Positions 43,615 through 53,645 are shown, counted from the stretch's first letter. The stretch: 64,000 bases of DNA from Bin80 sp965207565 (GCA_965207565.1 CBDBMQ010000009.1:62001-126000); one strand, 5' to 3'. Translations and numbers: made by a program. Notes: generated by a model not told the origin, from the sequence alone.

Positions 43615-43929
43615 CTGGTCCATAACCACCGAAATAGATTTGTCTTCGCAATTTCTTGTTCACATGCTTCATTGTAGATCCTCAATCTCCTAAGTCGAAA
43701 ACCAAGATTTGATCTGGCAGTGCAGTATGAAATTTGGCACATGTACATCGGGGCCCAAGATACGGAAAAGCAGTCAGAATTCCAAGTTTTTCTCACCGTT
43801 TTTCTCGCCGGGATTGTGTAGTTTCTGTGAATTATTGCAGTTGTGGTGCGAAGTCTTGGGATTTCTGGAGCAGGGTTGCTACGTCGGGGTAAAACGCTGA
43901 TGGACTGGTTTCAGACCCCCTAATTTCCC
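43615..43929. promoter_or_regulatory. Divergent promoter region, glycogen synthase domain and nagB
   Basis: About 315 bp between two divergent genes. No gene is supported; the region should carry promoters for both directions. I find no clear consensus boxes or palindromic operator. Confidence 0.35.
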
Positions 43930-45810
43930 ATGTCAACTCCTATGGATTCGTATCGTGAGCATTTACCAGTGTACATTTTCGAGGACGCAGCCTCTTTGGC
44001 ACTTGAGGTTGCACACCACATCGGGGCGCTCATCAAAGAACGTACGGCCCAGGGATTGAACACGGTTCTTGGCCTTCCCACCGGGTCCACCCCTCTAGAT
44101 GTATACAAGGAATTGATTCGGATGCATCAGGAAGATGGCCTGGATTTTTCCAAGGTTATCACCTTTGATCTGGCGGAGTATTATCCGATTGATCCAGGCC
44201 GTATGCAAAGCTATTATCGCTTTCTTCGGGAAAACCTTCTAAATCACATCAATGTCCCGGCGGATCAGGCACATGGGCTGCCTGGGAATTTGGCAGAGGA
44301 CCATGTGGATGACTGGTGCCGCTCCTATGAGGAAATGATTCAGGATGCCGGGGGACTGGATCTCGTTTTGCTGCGGATTGGGCGAAGTGGACATATTGCA
44401 TTTAACGAGCCAGGGAGCTCACGGAATGATCGGACCAAGAAGGTAATCCTGGATTCAATCACCCGAAAGGACGCTGCCAGTCACTTTTTTGGAGATGATC
44501 ATGTACCCCGCCAAGGTTTAACGGTTGGTGTAGGGACCATTCTGGATTCCCGTGAAATCGTTCTGATGGCCACCGGGGAAGGCAAGGCAGGTATTATCCG
44601 GCGAGCAGTTGAAGATCCGATCAATGAAGAGGTGACGGCCTCCTATTTACGGGAACACCCGAAAAGTGCGGTCTATCTGGATCGTGCTGCGGCGGGTAGA
44701 CTGACTAGGGAACAGACCCCATGGCTGGTTTCTGATGTAAAATGGGATCTGGAAATGGCCAAGCGGGCGATCATCTGGCTATCTGAACGTGTTGGGAAAG
44801 CAATTCTTCAGTTGGAGGAGGCAGACTTTCATAATAATCGCCTCTACAGCCTGGTCTATGCCTACCCGGAAATTGACGAGATATGCTTGCGTGTATTTGA
44901 AGACTTGCGTCACAGGATTCATTATCAGAATCAGCTTCCTAAGAGTAAACGCGTGATTCTCTTTAGCCCCCACCCGGATGATGATGTAATTTCCATGGGA
45001 GGAATGCTGGATAAGCTGGCCCGGAATCAGAACGAGATTACGGTTGCGTACATGACCAATGGATCGGTTGCTGTTTTTGATGCAGATGTATCCCGTTATC
45101 TGGGGTTTGTAGAAATGTGCCTAGAAGAACTCGGTATCACCGGAGAAGCAGCGAAGGTTTTCCGGGCATGCAGAGAGGAGTTGTTAAGATTTCTGGAAAA
45201 CAAGTCCGCCGGCGAGATAGATCTTCCTTCCGTGCAGCATATCAAGTCTGCCATCCGATATGCGGAGGCGATTGCAGGGATTGAGGTGATGGGGCTCAGT
45301 CGGTCAAATGCACGGTTTATTGACTTGCCATTCTACCAGACCGGACGGATCAAGAAGAAACCGGTGGGGGAGGAAGATGCTCAGATTATCTTGGAACTCA
45401 TGAACGAACAGGAGCCCGATCATATTTTTGTGGCTGGGGATCTTTCGGACCCTCATGGCACCCATCGGGTCTGTTATGTTGCGATCAAGATGGCCTTGGC
45501 GTACTACAATCGTGAGAGGGGAGTGCAGGGGCCAATGGTTTGGCTCTACCGTGGTGCATGGCAGGAATGGGAAATCCACCAAGCCGATGTATTTACCCCT
45601 ATCTCAAGAGCAGAGATGGCGCGTAAGATTGAGGCCATTTTTAAGCACGAGAGTCAGAAGGATCGGGCAATGTTTCCCGGCGCACACGATGATCGAGAAT
45701 TTTGGCAAAGGGCACGGGATCGTAACACGGCAACAGCGGAAGCTCTGAACCGCCTCGGGTTACCTGAATTTTATGCTGCTGAAGCCTTTGTGACTGGCTA
45801 TACTTTATAG
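43930..45810 (+). CDS. nagB: Glucosamine-6-phosphate deaminase fused to PIG-L/LmbE deacetylase domain
   Basis: A 626-residue fusion common in Bacteroidota. The N-terminal NagB domain has GLPTGSTPLDVYKEL near 48-62 and GRSGHIAFNEPGS at 151-163 (H155, E160). The second domain has the PIG-L zinc motif SPHPDDDVISMGG near residue 345 and DPHGTHR later. Two acidic residues of E. coli NagB are not conserved: the base D72 (in MDEY) is A82 here (FDLAEYY) and D141 is S153. Loss of the second is, to my memory, usual in this fused subfamily, the first is not. The enzyme would link amino-sugar use to glycolysis if active. Confidence 0.88.
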   Translation: MSTPMDSYREHLPVYIFEDAASLALEVAHHIGALIKERTAQGLNTVLGLPTGSTPLDVYKELIRMHQEDGLDFSKVITFDLAEYYPIDPGRMQSYYRFLRENLLNHINVPADQAHGLPGNLAEDHVDDWCRSYEEMIQDAGGLDLVLLRIGRSGHIAFNEPGSSRNDRTKKVILDSITRKDAASHFFGDDHVPRQGLTVGVGTILDSREIVLMATGEGKAGIIRRAVEDPINEEVTASYLREHPKSAVYLDRAAAGRLTREQTPWLVSDVKWDLEMAKRAIIWLSERVGKAILQLEEADFHNNRLYSLVYAYPEIDEICLRVFEDLRHRIHYQNQLPKSKRVILFSPHPDDDVISMGGMLDKLARNQNEITVAYMTNGSVAVFDADVSRYLGFVEMCLEELGITGEAAKVFRACREELLRFLENKSAGEIDLPSVQHIKSAIRYAEAIAGIEVMGLSRSNARFIDLPFYQTGRIKKKPVGEEDAQIILELMNEQEPDHIFVAGDLSDPHGTHRVCYVAIKMALAYYNRERGVQGPMVWLYRGAWQEWEIHQADVFTPISRAEMARKIEAIFKHESQKDRAMFPGAHDDREFWQRARDRNTATAEALNRLGLPEFYAAEAFVTGYTL

Positions 45811-45815
45811 TAGGC

Positions 45816-46286
45816 CTATATGTGGCAGTGGGTCAGCCCACGTTTTTCCAGATATCGCTGATGGTATTCCTCCGCGCGATAGAACGTGCATGCAGGGGCG
45901 ATCTCCGTTACAATGGGATCGGTCAGCTGCACCTGTCTCCGAAGCAATGACTTTTCCGCTTCTGATTTTTGTACATCGGAGTGATAGAAGATGACGGAAC
46001 GATACTGAGAGCCTACGTCTGGTCCCTGGCGGTTTAAGGTTGTGGGATTGTGATTTTCCCAGAAAATATCCAGCAGCTGTGCATATTCAACCTCAGTCGG
46101 GTCAAAAGTAATGTTCACAACCTCCGCATGCCCAGTACGTTTTGAACATACCTCGCGATAGGTTGGATTTTTTATGGTCCCGCCAGAATAGCCCACTGCA
46201 GTCTCAATGACACCGGGTGTCTGTTGGAAAACCAATTCCACTCCCCAAAAACAGCCGGCTCCAAAGGTTGCTTGTTCCATGGCCAA
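45816..46286 (-). CDS. msrA: Peptide-methionine (S)-S-oxide reductase MsrA
   Basis: Repairs oxidised methionine. The 156-residue protein starts near the catalytic cysteine of FGAGCFWGVE and shows the family blocks VGYSGG, TYREVCSKRTGHAE and DVGSQYRSVIF. The C-terminus ends in GLTHCHI. Length is normal for the stand-alone form. It is convergent with nagB (5 bp between stops) and lies 100 bp from the divergent DUF1080 gene. Confidence 0.95.
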   Translation of the reverse strand: MAMEQATFGAGCFWGVELVFQQTPGVIETAVGYSGGTIKNPTYREVCSKRTGHAEVVNITFDPTEVEYAQLLDIFWENHNPTTLNRQGPDVGSQYRSVIFYHSDVQKSEAEKSLLRRQVQLTDPIVTEIAPACTFYRAEEYHQRYLEKRGLTHCHI

Positions 46287-46386
46287 AGATTGTTTAACCC
46301 TTTCCTACCGTCCTCCAGGCATCAGGTTCAGGTTGTTAAAATCACGAGTAATGCTTATCTTGCCCATTGTTCAAACAAGTAAACTC

Positions 46387-47145
46387 ATGCATAAAATCAT
46401 CCCTTTTCTGCTTCTGATCCTTATTGCTCTTCCGGCGCAGGCTCAAACCGGCGTTGGTACACCTGCTCCAGAGGGGGCCATGGTTCTTTTTGATGGAACC
46501 CGGGAGGCGCTTGACGAGAACTGGACCTACTGGGAGGGTCCCCGATTGGCAGCAGAGCTACCCATAAAATGGAAAATTGTCGACGATCCAATGGATGAGG
46601 GGACGGTGGTCAGCAGCAAGGATTCTTCAGCAGCAGGGGGGCTCTATGGTGCAGCGGATATTGTGACCAAGAAGAAATTCCGTGACTTCCGCATGCACGT
46701 CGAGTTCTTGATTACTCAAACGGGTGGGAACAGTGGTGTATATCTCCAGAACCGTTATGAGATCCAGGTACTGGATGGTGATTCGACGGTACATGGTATG
46801 GCTGCAGTCATCAATGAGAAGGCATCTTCATACTGGCCGTACAATGGCACAGGGCAGTGGAACGCGTATGATGTGGTATTCCGTGCTGCTCGTTTTTCAG
46901 AGGACGAGCGAACAGATCCCGCCATGGTGACACTCTATTTTAATGGGGTTAAGGTTCACGAGAATGTGCCAATCCAGAAAGTATGGGGAGGCCCCAACTC
47001 GGGCATAGATGGTGGAAATGATGAGGGACGCGGTATCACAGATGTCCCCGGTGGACTAAAATTGCAAGCCGAAGGCCATGATGTGCGCTATCGGAATATC
47101 TGGATCCATGAACTTGATCTTATTGAGCCGGACACAGATTTTTGA
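46387..47145 (+). CDS. Exported DUF1080 (3-keto-disaccharide hydrolase-like) protein
   Basis: From the ATG at 46387 a signal peptide (MHKIIPFLLLILIALPAQAQ) is followed by a jelly-roll domain. DUF1080 motifs: GAMVLFDGTREALDENW, GLYGAADIVTKKKFRDF, NSGVYLQNRYEIQVLD and a final RYRNIWIHEL. The family includes periplasmic hydrolases of 3-keto-glycosides. In this window it stands near two exported Gfo/Idh/MocA oxidoreductases and a sugar isomerase, which fits oxidative cleavage of glycosides. An upstream frame extension to 46207 overlaps msrA and is not believed. Confidence 0.85.
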   Translation: MHKIIPFLLLILIALPAQAQTGVGTPAPEGAMVLFDGTREALDENWTYWEGPRLAAELPIKWKIVDDPMDEGTVVSSKDSSAAGGLYGAADIVTKKKFRDFRMHVEFLITQTGGNSGVYLQNRYEIQVLDGDSTVHGMAAVINEKASSYWPYNGTGQWNAYDVVFRAARFSEDERTDPAMVTLYFNGVKVHENVPIQKVWGGPNSGIDGGNDEGRGITDVPGGLKLQAEGHDVRYRNIWIHELDLIEPDTDF

Positions 47146-47226
47146 TTTGGTTCCAATCGCATCGTGAAACACCTGCGGGTCAGATACCTGAATGATTTTG
47201 TGAGCACGAAAGCATCTGGAATTTCT

Positions 47227-49254
47227 TCAGGAGCGAGGTGATTCAGTAGGAAGACGTTCTGCTACAATTTCCGCAATATCTTTGATAGCCGGTCCGTCCA
47301 GGTCGGCTTTTGTGGCCGCGTCACGCAGCATTGTCAGGCAGAACGGGCATCCGGTAGCGATGATGTCAGCCCCAGTAGCGGTGGCCTCGGCATAGCGGGC
47401 ATCATTGATTCTTGGCGCAGGCTCCTCCATCCACATTTGGGCACCTCCAGCACCACAGCAGAAGGAATTTTTCTTGTTGCGTGGCATTTCTGTAACGGTT
47501 GCGCCAACATTTTCCAGAACGGATCGAGGGGCTTCGGTAATATCATTCTGTCGACCTAGGTAGCACGGATCATGAAACGTGACATCTTCTTGCAGCACTT
47601 CCATGGGAATACGTCCCTGCTCTGCAAGCTCAGACAATAATTCCGTATGGTGAATCACGTGATAATGCCCTCCCATGGCAGAGTACTCCTTGCCAAGTGT
47701 GTGCAGGCAGTGTGGGCAGGTTGTCATGATACGCTTTGGCCTTACCTGATTCAGTGTTGCAATATTGGCCCCGGCAAGCTCTGAGAACAGATATTCGTTA
47801 CCACTTCTGCGTGCGGAGTCACCGGTGCATCGCTCACGGTTTCCCAGAACAGAGAACGAAACCTTAGCAGTTTGCAGGATGCGCACGAGTGCACGTGCGG
47901 TTTCCTGGGCTCGTTTATCATAGGACGGAGCACAGCCGACCCACCAGAGTAGTTCGGCATCAGGATTTTCCTCAACAGTAGGAACCTGCAAGTTCTTGGC
48001 CCAGCCCATTCGCTCTCCCGCACTCATATTCCATGGGTTTCCATTACGCTCCATGCCCTGATAGACGGATCCCAGCGTTTCTGGATATTGATCTTCCATG
48101 AGAACCAGACCGCGTCGAATCTGCAGAATATCATGCATGGGAGCATTTGCAACAGGGCAGATCTCTGTACACGCTCCGCATGCGGTACACGCCCAAACCG
48201 CTGCCTCCGTGATTGCATATTCTGTAAGCCCAGTTGCGGATGCCTCCCCCGCAGCAAGGTCCGATAAATGCTCGTTGACGAAGTAGCGCTTATTGATTTC
48301 AAGGGCTGCAGGCGATAATTCTTTCCCTGTAGCATAAGCTGGGCAAACATCTTGGCAGCGGTTGCACATAATGCAGGCGAATGTATCAGCAATGCTTGAT
48401 TGCGGAAGTTGCTCAAATGTGAGAGCTCCAAAAATATCCGCGTTCTCGTCTTCAAAATCGATGGGATCCAGTGTGCCGGGAGAGGATCGTTTTACCTGCG
48501 TGATGAAATTGACCCCCGCCATAATGAAGTGAAAATGTTTTGTGTACGGGAAGTAGGGGGCAAAGGCTAAAATCAATCCGAGTGCGCCCCACCAACATGC
48601 ATGATGCCAGACCGTAAGACTATTTGAACTGAGACCTGACCAGAGTGGCGTGATAGATGAGGCCAGGGGTTGCCATGGATCCGGGCCATGTAACTCGATG
48701 GCAACCGATTCTCCAAGCAAGCGGAACCCTACATGCAACAGGATAAATAGACCGACAATTACCGAATCGCGGGATATTGTTTGACGCAGGAAAGGGAGGG
48801 ATACCTCTTTGATGCGTAGAATATTGTCTCGCTGAGTCAGGGCTTCGCGCCCAGGCAGGATGAAGCGTCGCAGCAGCAGCAGTACCATGGCAAACAGTAC
48901 GGTGCCGCTTGCAAGATCAACGGCAAGGCGGTAGCTTTGGGTAATCCAGTCCGGGAATAGGACCGGCACGGAGAAGTAGCCTCGTGCCAGATCAACGACA
49001 TTCACTAGGAGGTAAAGGATGAAGCCCCATGCGAGCGCAGCATGGATTGTGCTGACCAAAGGGCGCGCTTTCCACATGCCTCCCATTGTGATCCATGCCC
49101 CTATTGCACGAAGCGTACGTTTCCAGTTTAACTTCAGGACAGGGGGCTGCCCACGCCGAATGATCTTGAATACTGCAGAAAATCCCAAACCAGTACCATA
49201 CACGGCAAAAAGTGCCGCCAAGGTAAAGAGAGCTTTTTCCGTCAGGGTCAGCAT
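47227..49254 (-). CDS. Membrane-bound Fe-S oxidoreductase (HdrD/GlpC-like, CCG domains)
   Basis: A 675-residue electron-transfer protein. The N-terminal ~270 residues form five or so membrane helices like a NarI-type cytochrome subunit. Two 4Fe-4S ferredoxin motifs follow (CIMCNRCQDVCP and CTACGACTEICP). The C-terminal half has two CCG domains (WVGCAPSYDKRA with TCPHCLHTLG, and DPCYLGRQND with SFCCGAGGAQMW). Such proteins carry electrons between quinones and soluble dehydrogenases, often with an EtfAB pair, which is not seen here. The gene is transcribed after the Gfo/Idh gene with 9 bp between. Confidence 0.88.
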   Translation of the reverse strand: MLTLTEKALFTLAALFAVYGTGLGFSAVFKIIRRGQPPVLKLNWKRTLRAIGAWITMGGMWKARPLVSTIHAALAWGFILYLLVNVVDLARGYFSVPVLFPDWITQSYRLAVDLASGTVLFAMVLLLLRRFILPGREALTQRDNILRIKEVSLPFLRQTISRDSVIVGLFILLHVGFRLLGESVAIELHGPDPWQPLASSITPLWSGLSSNSLTVWHHACWWGALGLILAFAPYFPYTKHFHFIMAGVNFITQVKRSSPGTLDPIDFEDENADIFGALTFEQLPQSSIADTFACIMCNRCQDVCPAYATGKELSPAALEINKRYFVNEHLSDLAAGEASATGLTEYAITEAAVWACTACGACTEICPVANAPMHDILQIRRGLVLMEDQYPETLGSVYQGMERNGNPWNMSAGERMGWAKNLQVPTVEENPDAELLWWVGCAPSYDKRAQETARALVRILQTAKVSFSVLGNRERCTGDSARRSGNEYLFSELAGANIATLNQVRPKRIMTTCPHCLHTLGKEYSAMGGHYHVIHHTELLSELAEQGRIPMEVLQEDVTFHDPCYLGRQNDITEAPRSVLENVGATVTEMPRNKKNSFCCGAGGAQMWMEEPAPRINDARYAEATATGADIIATGCPFCLTMLRDAATKADLDGPAIKDIAEIVAERLPTESPRS

Positions 49255-49263
49255 GGCCCTGAG

Positions 49264-50520
49264 TTAATCCAGCGTATACAACAACGGATCAATCTCCTTG
49301 TAGGTGCGCTCCATAATCGCTTGGTTCGCAGTAATTGCAATCGCGGCAGCCTCTAATCCCCGCTCCCAGTTTGCAGCGGGCGGGTAGGGCCCAAAGGCGT
49401 GATTATCCATGAACTCCTGCATTGCATACCATAGGGGAGTTTCGATATTGGGATCATCTTCGGTTGGATCTACATTTTGGGCGTCCAACTGGGTCGCATT
49501 GGCTAAAAGGGCAATGCCGGTTTCCTTATAGAACCGGTCTTTTCTCGCATACACCTCCCAGCCAAGCATCAGGGAGTCAACCTCCTTGAACATCCATGCT
49601 TTACCCCGGTCACGAAACACAATGCTGCTCTCGGATCCCATATAAACTTCATAAGCCTCTTCATAGGAACTCACAAGAGTTGCGTCAAAGAGCATGTGCA
49701 GGCCACTTGGGAACTCAAAGATTGCCTGAATCGTGTCGGGCACCTGGCGACCATCATTCCAGCCCATGATCTGTCCAAACCCGTGAACTGCGGTAGGAAG
49801 TTCATTGAGTACCCAATAGGCAACATCCATCTGCAGTAATGCAGCTTCGCCAATTAATCCGGTACTGAGTTCGGGGTCTAGGCGCCAGTTCAGTTCACGA
49901 ACGCGTTCAGCATTGGGGGAGGCTCGCCGCCAACTCTCTTTCGCATGCCACTGCCCACGTGCCATTGCAGGCTTACCGATTGCTCCACTTCGCATAAACT
50001 GAAATACCGAGCGGTGTTGTGGGTTTGAGCGATAAATCTGACCAACCTGGAAGATTTGGCCGGATGCATCCCGTGCGGCATGTGCAATTGATTTTGCATC
50101 GTCAATGGAGGATGCTATTGGAGCTTCACAGTACACATTCTTGCCTGCCTGCAGAGCATCAAGTACAATATCGCGGTGCAGATGTGTGGGGGTTGCCACG
50201 ATCACGGCTTGGATATCTGGATTGTCGAGAATCTCGCGGTAGTCCGCATGTCGTGTTGCATCTGGTGCGTCCCGCTGTGCACGGCGGAGCATAGGAGCAT
50301 AGGTGTCAGAGATGGCAGAGACCACTGCACCGGGGACACGAGCAAGTGTAGCAGTTATTTCTCGTCCCTGGGGGCCATAACCAATGATGCCACAATGAAC
50401 ATCATCACGGTTCCCGGGCCATGACCTGGTTTTGATGTTGGCCGCACGCACCAGGCCTGCTCCGCTGAGAGCAGCGCCACCCATGAGAAAAGCTCTTCGA
50501 CTAACCGTTTTTTTCGTCAT
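49264..50520 (-). CDS. Tat-exported Gfo/Idh/MocA family oxidoreductase
   Basis: A 418-residue NAD(P)-dependent sugar oxidoreductase. A twin-arginine signal VSRRAFLMGG at the N-terminus marks Tat export with cofactor bound. A Rossmann fold follows (HCGIIGYGPQGREI). The usual EKP motif of the family is EAP here (VYCEAPIAS), so the catalytic lysine is replaced. The C-terminal domain has the family beta-sheet pattern. Its start overlaps the apbE end by 20 bp. Substrate unknown; a link to keto-glycoside chemistry with the DUF1080 protein is plausible. Confidence 0.85.
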   Translation of the reverse strand: MTKKTVSRRAFLMGGAALSGAGLVRAANIKTRSWPGNRDDVHCGIIGYGPQGREITATLARVPGAVVSAISDTYAPMLRRAQRDAPDATRHADYREILDNPDIQAVIVATPTHLHRDIVLDALQAGKNVYCEAPIASSIDDAKSIAHAARDASGQIFQVGQIYRSNPQHRSVFQFMRSGAIGKPAMARGQWHAKESWRRASPNAERVRELNWRLDPELSTGLIGEAALLQMDVAYWVLNELPTAVHGFGQIMGWNDGRQVPDTIQAIFEFPSGLHMLFDATLVSSYEEAYEVYMGSESSIVFRDRGKAWMFKEVDSLMLGWEVYARKDRFYKETGIALLANATQLDAQNVDPTEDDPNIETPLWYAMQEFMDNHAFGPYPPAANWERGLEAAAIAITANQAIMERTYKEIDPLLYTLD

Positions 50521-51466
50521 TGAGAATCGTTGAGTTTACTGAATTGAACCCATTGGAAATAAGATTTAGTTCATTTCCATCGGAGTATGCACAAAGTATA
50601 CGTATATCCTGAAATTTCTGTGCCATCTGATCTATTTCGGTGCGATTCATAGCTAAGAGTGCCGTTGAGACTGCATCACAGATTGTTGCTGATGAATGGA
50701 TTACCGCGGCAACCGCAGCACCTTGTACGGGATAGCCAACACGGGGATCAATCACATGCCCCCATACCTGATCTCCTTTCTTGAAGGCCTTCCCGTGTGG
50801 AGCCGATACAGAGAAGGCTTCGTCACAAATGGTCGCCGATGTCAGCATTTGAGATTCGTCCATAGGATCGGCCACTCCGATTGCCCATCCATCATCGTCC
50901 GGGGAGGGTGTTCCGATGGCTGCCATGGTGCTTGTGCCTCCGTGAAGGAGGGCAGACATGATTCCACATTCCTGTAGTAAATTTGCGGCCTCCTCAATGG
51001 CATATCCTTTTCCAATCGCGCCAAGATCAATGGCCATCCCATCCTGCTTGAAGGTGACGGTATATTCTTCTTCATCCAGCAGCAGCTGATCCATTCCGGT
51101 TTTTTTCAGGGCTTCTTCCCTTGCGGATCCTTCAGGCCAGGCACCCGAGCCGCGTACAAATCCCCAACAGCGCATGAGTGGTCCCACCGTGACATCAAAT
51201 GCACCACCTGTCTTATCGTAAAGGTCAGAGGCCATCTTCAGAAGGGAATAGAGCTCTGGGGTGATCTGCACAGGGTGTTTCGATGCGTTATCGTTGATAT
51301 GGCTGATTTCGCTGGTTGGATTATAGAAGCTGAGTCGCTCGTCCAAACGTTTGATTTCAGACAGAGCCTCCTCGCCTGCTGCCCTTAGGAGCACGGCATC
51401 CTCCCCATGAATCACCAACTCAAACCGTGTCGCCATGGCGTTAAGCGCCAGTCGAACGGTTTGCAT
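50501..51466 (-). CDS. apbE: FAD:protein FMN transferase ApbE
   Basis: Attaches FMN covalently to threonine or serine of target flavoproteins. Family motifs: LNAMATRFELVIHG, the segment LSFYNPTSEISHIND, GGAFDVTVGPLM, DLGAIGKGYAIEEA and LLHGGTSTMAAIG, with the metal-binding end near SSATICDAVSTALLAM. No lipoprotein signal is present, so it acts in the cytoplasm or is cotransported. Target flavoproteins (Rnf, Nqr) are not in the window. The product overlaps the Tat oxidoreductase start, so they are likely coupled. Confidence 0.93.
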   Translation of the reverse strand: MQTVRLALNAMATRFELVIHGEDAVLLRAAGEEALSEIKRLDERLSFYNPTSEISHINDNASKHPVQITPELYSLLKMASDLYDKTGGAFDVTVGPLMRCWGFVRGSGAWPEGSAREEALKKTGMDQLLLDEEEYTVTFKQDGMAIDLGAIGKGYAIEEAANLLQECGIMSALLHGGTSTMAAIGTPSPDDDGWAIGVADPMDESQMLTSATICDEAFSVSAPHGKAFKKGDQVWGHVIDPRVGYPVQGAAVAAVIHSSATICDAVSTALLAMNRTEIDQMAQKFQDIRILCAYSDGNELNLISNGFNSVNSTILNDEKNG

Positions 51467-51543
51467 AAGCAGTCACATCTAGGGTAAACCAATATGGAAG
51501 GGACAGTAATCCGTCCCTTCCATATCTACGCAGCTTACCAAAC

Positions 51544-52941
51544 TTAGTGAGTTTCGGTGGCGTACGTGATTGGTTCAATCTTCGACCCGCTACCCGTATG
51601 GAGAGACCGATCTTCTTCATTGAAGTAGATCATTTCGCCCATGCGCTCACTTAATTCTGCCATAGAGATGATGGTTTGCGCCCGGATGGCAACATCAATA
51701 TTTCCATTCGTTTGTCCATCTTCGCGAATCGCCGTAAAGAAATTGTGAATGTGAGCAGGTACATTTGCACCAGGCAGGAGGTTGTCCATTTGCTCTCCAT
51801 CAACCAAGTCTGCGAAAGGACGTTCAGGGCGGAGTTCCAGGCTTTCCCCGCTAAAGTATAGCGTACCTTCATTACCTCGAATCACCTGGCCCAGTCCCTG
51901 CTCATTCACACTACTACCAGTCACGACCATACAAAGTCCGCTCGGGAATTCGGTCAGGATTTGGCAGTTATCGGTCACATCACGGTCTTCTGGTCCGAGA
52001 TTGGCATCCCCAATTTTTTTGTTGCCGATCGAGCATACCCGCTTTGGAAACTCAGGGGCACCTGTTGCAATCAGAAGGGGATGGATTCGGTGTGCGAGGA
52101 GGTCACCTAGGATCCCAGCACAGTACGGATAATACTTGCGCCAGCGATGGTAATGTTGTGCATTGAACTCGCGGGCGGATACCGGTCCCAGCCATTTTTG
52201 CCAGTCAATCGTAGTCCCATCTTCAAGTTCTGATTCTATCTGGTAATAATTCCATTCACCGATGGGGGTATTGCGGCAGTAAGAGTCCTGTGCCAGCACC
52301 AGCGGACCAATCCGTCCGGCGCGAATCAACTCTGCGGCTGCATGCCATTTACCTTGGGTACAGAATTGTGAACCGACCTGGAACTTATGGCCGGTTTCCT
52401 TGACCTTGTCATGGATCTCGAATCCTTCAGAAAAATACCGGGTCATTGGTTTTTCGCAGTATACATGCTTGCCTGCATCCAATGCATCCACAGCAATCTT
52501 TGTGTGCCAGTGGTCAACGGTACCAATAAATATCGCGTCAATATCCGGGTTATCCAGAATTGCCCGGTAATCTTCATGGACCTCTACTGCTGCTTCGCGG
52601 CCAGCTTCCTGGCGTGCTGCATCCAGTGCGGCGTGAGCTTGGTCGCGTCGCTTGGAGAACAGATCACAGGCGGCTGCGCCAATCGCATTCAGTTGGACAT
52701 TATGACGGGGTTTACCGTTCTTTGTTGGATTGGTGACGTTCAGTAAGTGGGCATTAAAGCCTTGACCACCTACACCAATGAATCCGCATACAACCGCATC
52801 ATTGGCTCCTAATACCGAACCGGTTGCGGGTGCTGAAGCACGCACAGTCCGTGTACCCTGCATACCGGCCACGACAGCGGCGGTACCAATAGCGGATTTC
52901 TTGATAAAGTCACGACGAGAATTTTGCTTATCTCCTAGCAT
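51544..52941 (-). CDS. Tat-exported Gfo/Idh/MocA family oxidoreductase
   Basis: From the ATG at 52941 (MLGDKQNSRRDFIKKSAIG) a Tat signal with RR is seen, followed by AAVVAGM. The Rossmann fold is VVCGFIGVGGQGFNAHLL and the catalytic EKP is conserved in VYCEKPMTR. About 465 residues, of the long type common in Rhodothermota and Planctomycetes. The gene stands 77 bp upstream of apbE and 95% of the next genes are in the same direction, so it may head the operon that includes apbE, the second oxidoreductase and the Fe-S protein. An upstream start at 52983 is open but the Tat motif favours 52941. Confidence 0.88.
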   Translation of the reverse strand: MLGDKQNSRRDFIKKSAIGTAAVVAGMQGTRTVRASAPATGSVLGANDAVVCGFIGVGGQGFNAHLLNVTNPTKNGKPRHNVQLNAIGAAACDLFSKRRDQAHAALDAARQEAGREAAVEVHEDYRAILDNPDIDAIFIGTVDHWHTKIAVDALDAGKHVYCEKPMTRYFSEGFEIHDKVKETGHKFQVGSQFCTQGKWHAAAELIRAGRIGPLVLAQDSYCRNTPIGEWNYYQIESELEDGTTIDWQKWLGPVSAREFNAQHYHRWRKYYPYCAGILGDLLAHRIHPLLIATGAPEFPKRVCSIGNKKIGDANLGPEDRDVTDNCQILTEFPSGLCMVVTGSSVNEQGLGQVIRGNEGTLYFSGESLELRPERPFADLVDGEQMDNLLPGANVPAHIHNFFTAIREDGQTNGNIDVAIRAQTIISMAELSERMGEMIYFNEEDRSLHTGSGSKIEPITYATETH

Positions 52942-53094
52942 GAATGAAATAATAGTTAGCTGTGGAAGTGGAACCGCTTTCACAAAAGCGGACAGAAACT
53001 TAAATATAACAAATTTTTGAATATATCTGACATTGAGTCAGGTCAATCTCTCTGAAAGAAATCATCGGCAATCTCAGCAATAACATCGGTGTTG

Positions 53095-53335
53095 AGGTGG
53101 TGCATGATGTTGCGAGTTTGTGAATATTCGGATTCACAAGGGTTTGGATGCGACCGGTCAGAGTAGTCGGTTTGATTTCCTGAAATCTCTATACTTGTTG
53201 TAACCGGTAATTAAGGCACTCAACTCTCACGCAATCGGCTGTCTGCACTCGCATGCGGGGCAATATCAACATCGACCAATTATCGGAGGGAGGTTAGACA
53301 ATCTGGATGAACCATTTTAAGGTAGCTCTGATGTT
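53095..53335 (+). pseudogene. Relic of a second fic gene
   Basis: This stretch resembles the intact fic gene downstream. Segments GTTTGGATGCGACCGG and TTTGATTTCCTGAAATC align with the codons around VYQALDVANR and NFLKS, and 53208-53270 aligns with VIKALNFHAIGCLHAHAGQY with a few changes (VIKALNSHAIGCLHSHAGQY). A piece of about 40 bp is deleted in between and the end fades. It is a tandem duplicate or the trace of a replaced module. Confidence 0.65.
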
Positions 53336-53405
53336 CGGCAACCTTTTGGTACTTTTCGCATAGAATTTCCCCAGTGTACACCATAACATAAATATGAGCT
53401 GCACA

Positions 53406-53645
53406 ATGGCTACAGAGCCTGTTTTTGATCTCCGTAACCTCGGGAGTACGGAGGACGATAAAAAAAGAAGGGCTGAACTCATGGATAAACTAGTTAAGGC
53501 TGGTCGCAAAATGACGCCGGACGATTATCGAAGACAGCTGAAGAGCTATGCTTTGGGGGCAGCAAAAACACCTGAAGATCGGGAAAGGCTGTCTGAAGAG
53601 TTTGATCGCCAGCATGGAACCCATTGGCATCATGATTCTTCATGA
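53406..53645 (+). CDS. Small protein upstream of fic, candidate antitoxin
   Basis: A 79-residue charged protein (MATEPVFDLRNLGSTEDDKK from the ATG at 53406; another ATG lies at 53394) that ends within the first codons of fic, with an overlap of 14-32 bp. No domain is recognised, and the usual Fic inhibitory motif (S/T)xxxE(G/N) is not evident in it. Its position directly before a complete Fic protein suggests an antitoxin or substrate role. Confidence 0.55.
   Translation: MATEPVFDLRNLGSTEDDKKRRAELMDKLVKAGRKMTPDDYRRQLKSYALGAAKTPEDRERLSEEFDRQHGTHWHHDSS

Noticed and set aside
51782..52132. Long antisense frames opposite the oxidoreductase genes
   Set aside because: Codon pattern follows the real minus-strand gene; no domain in the plus-strand products.
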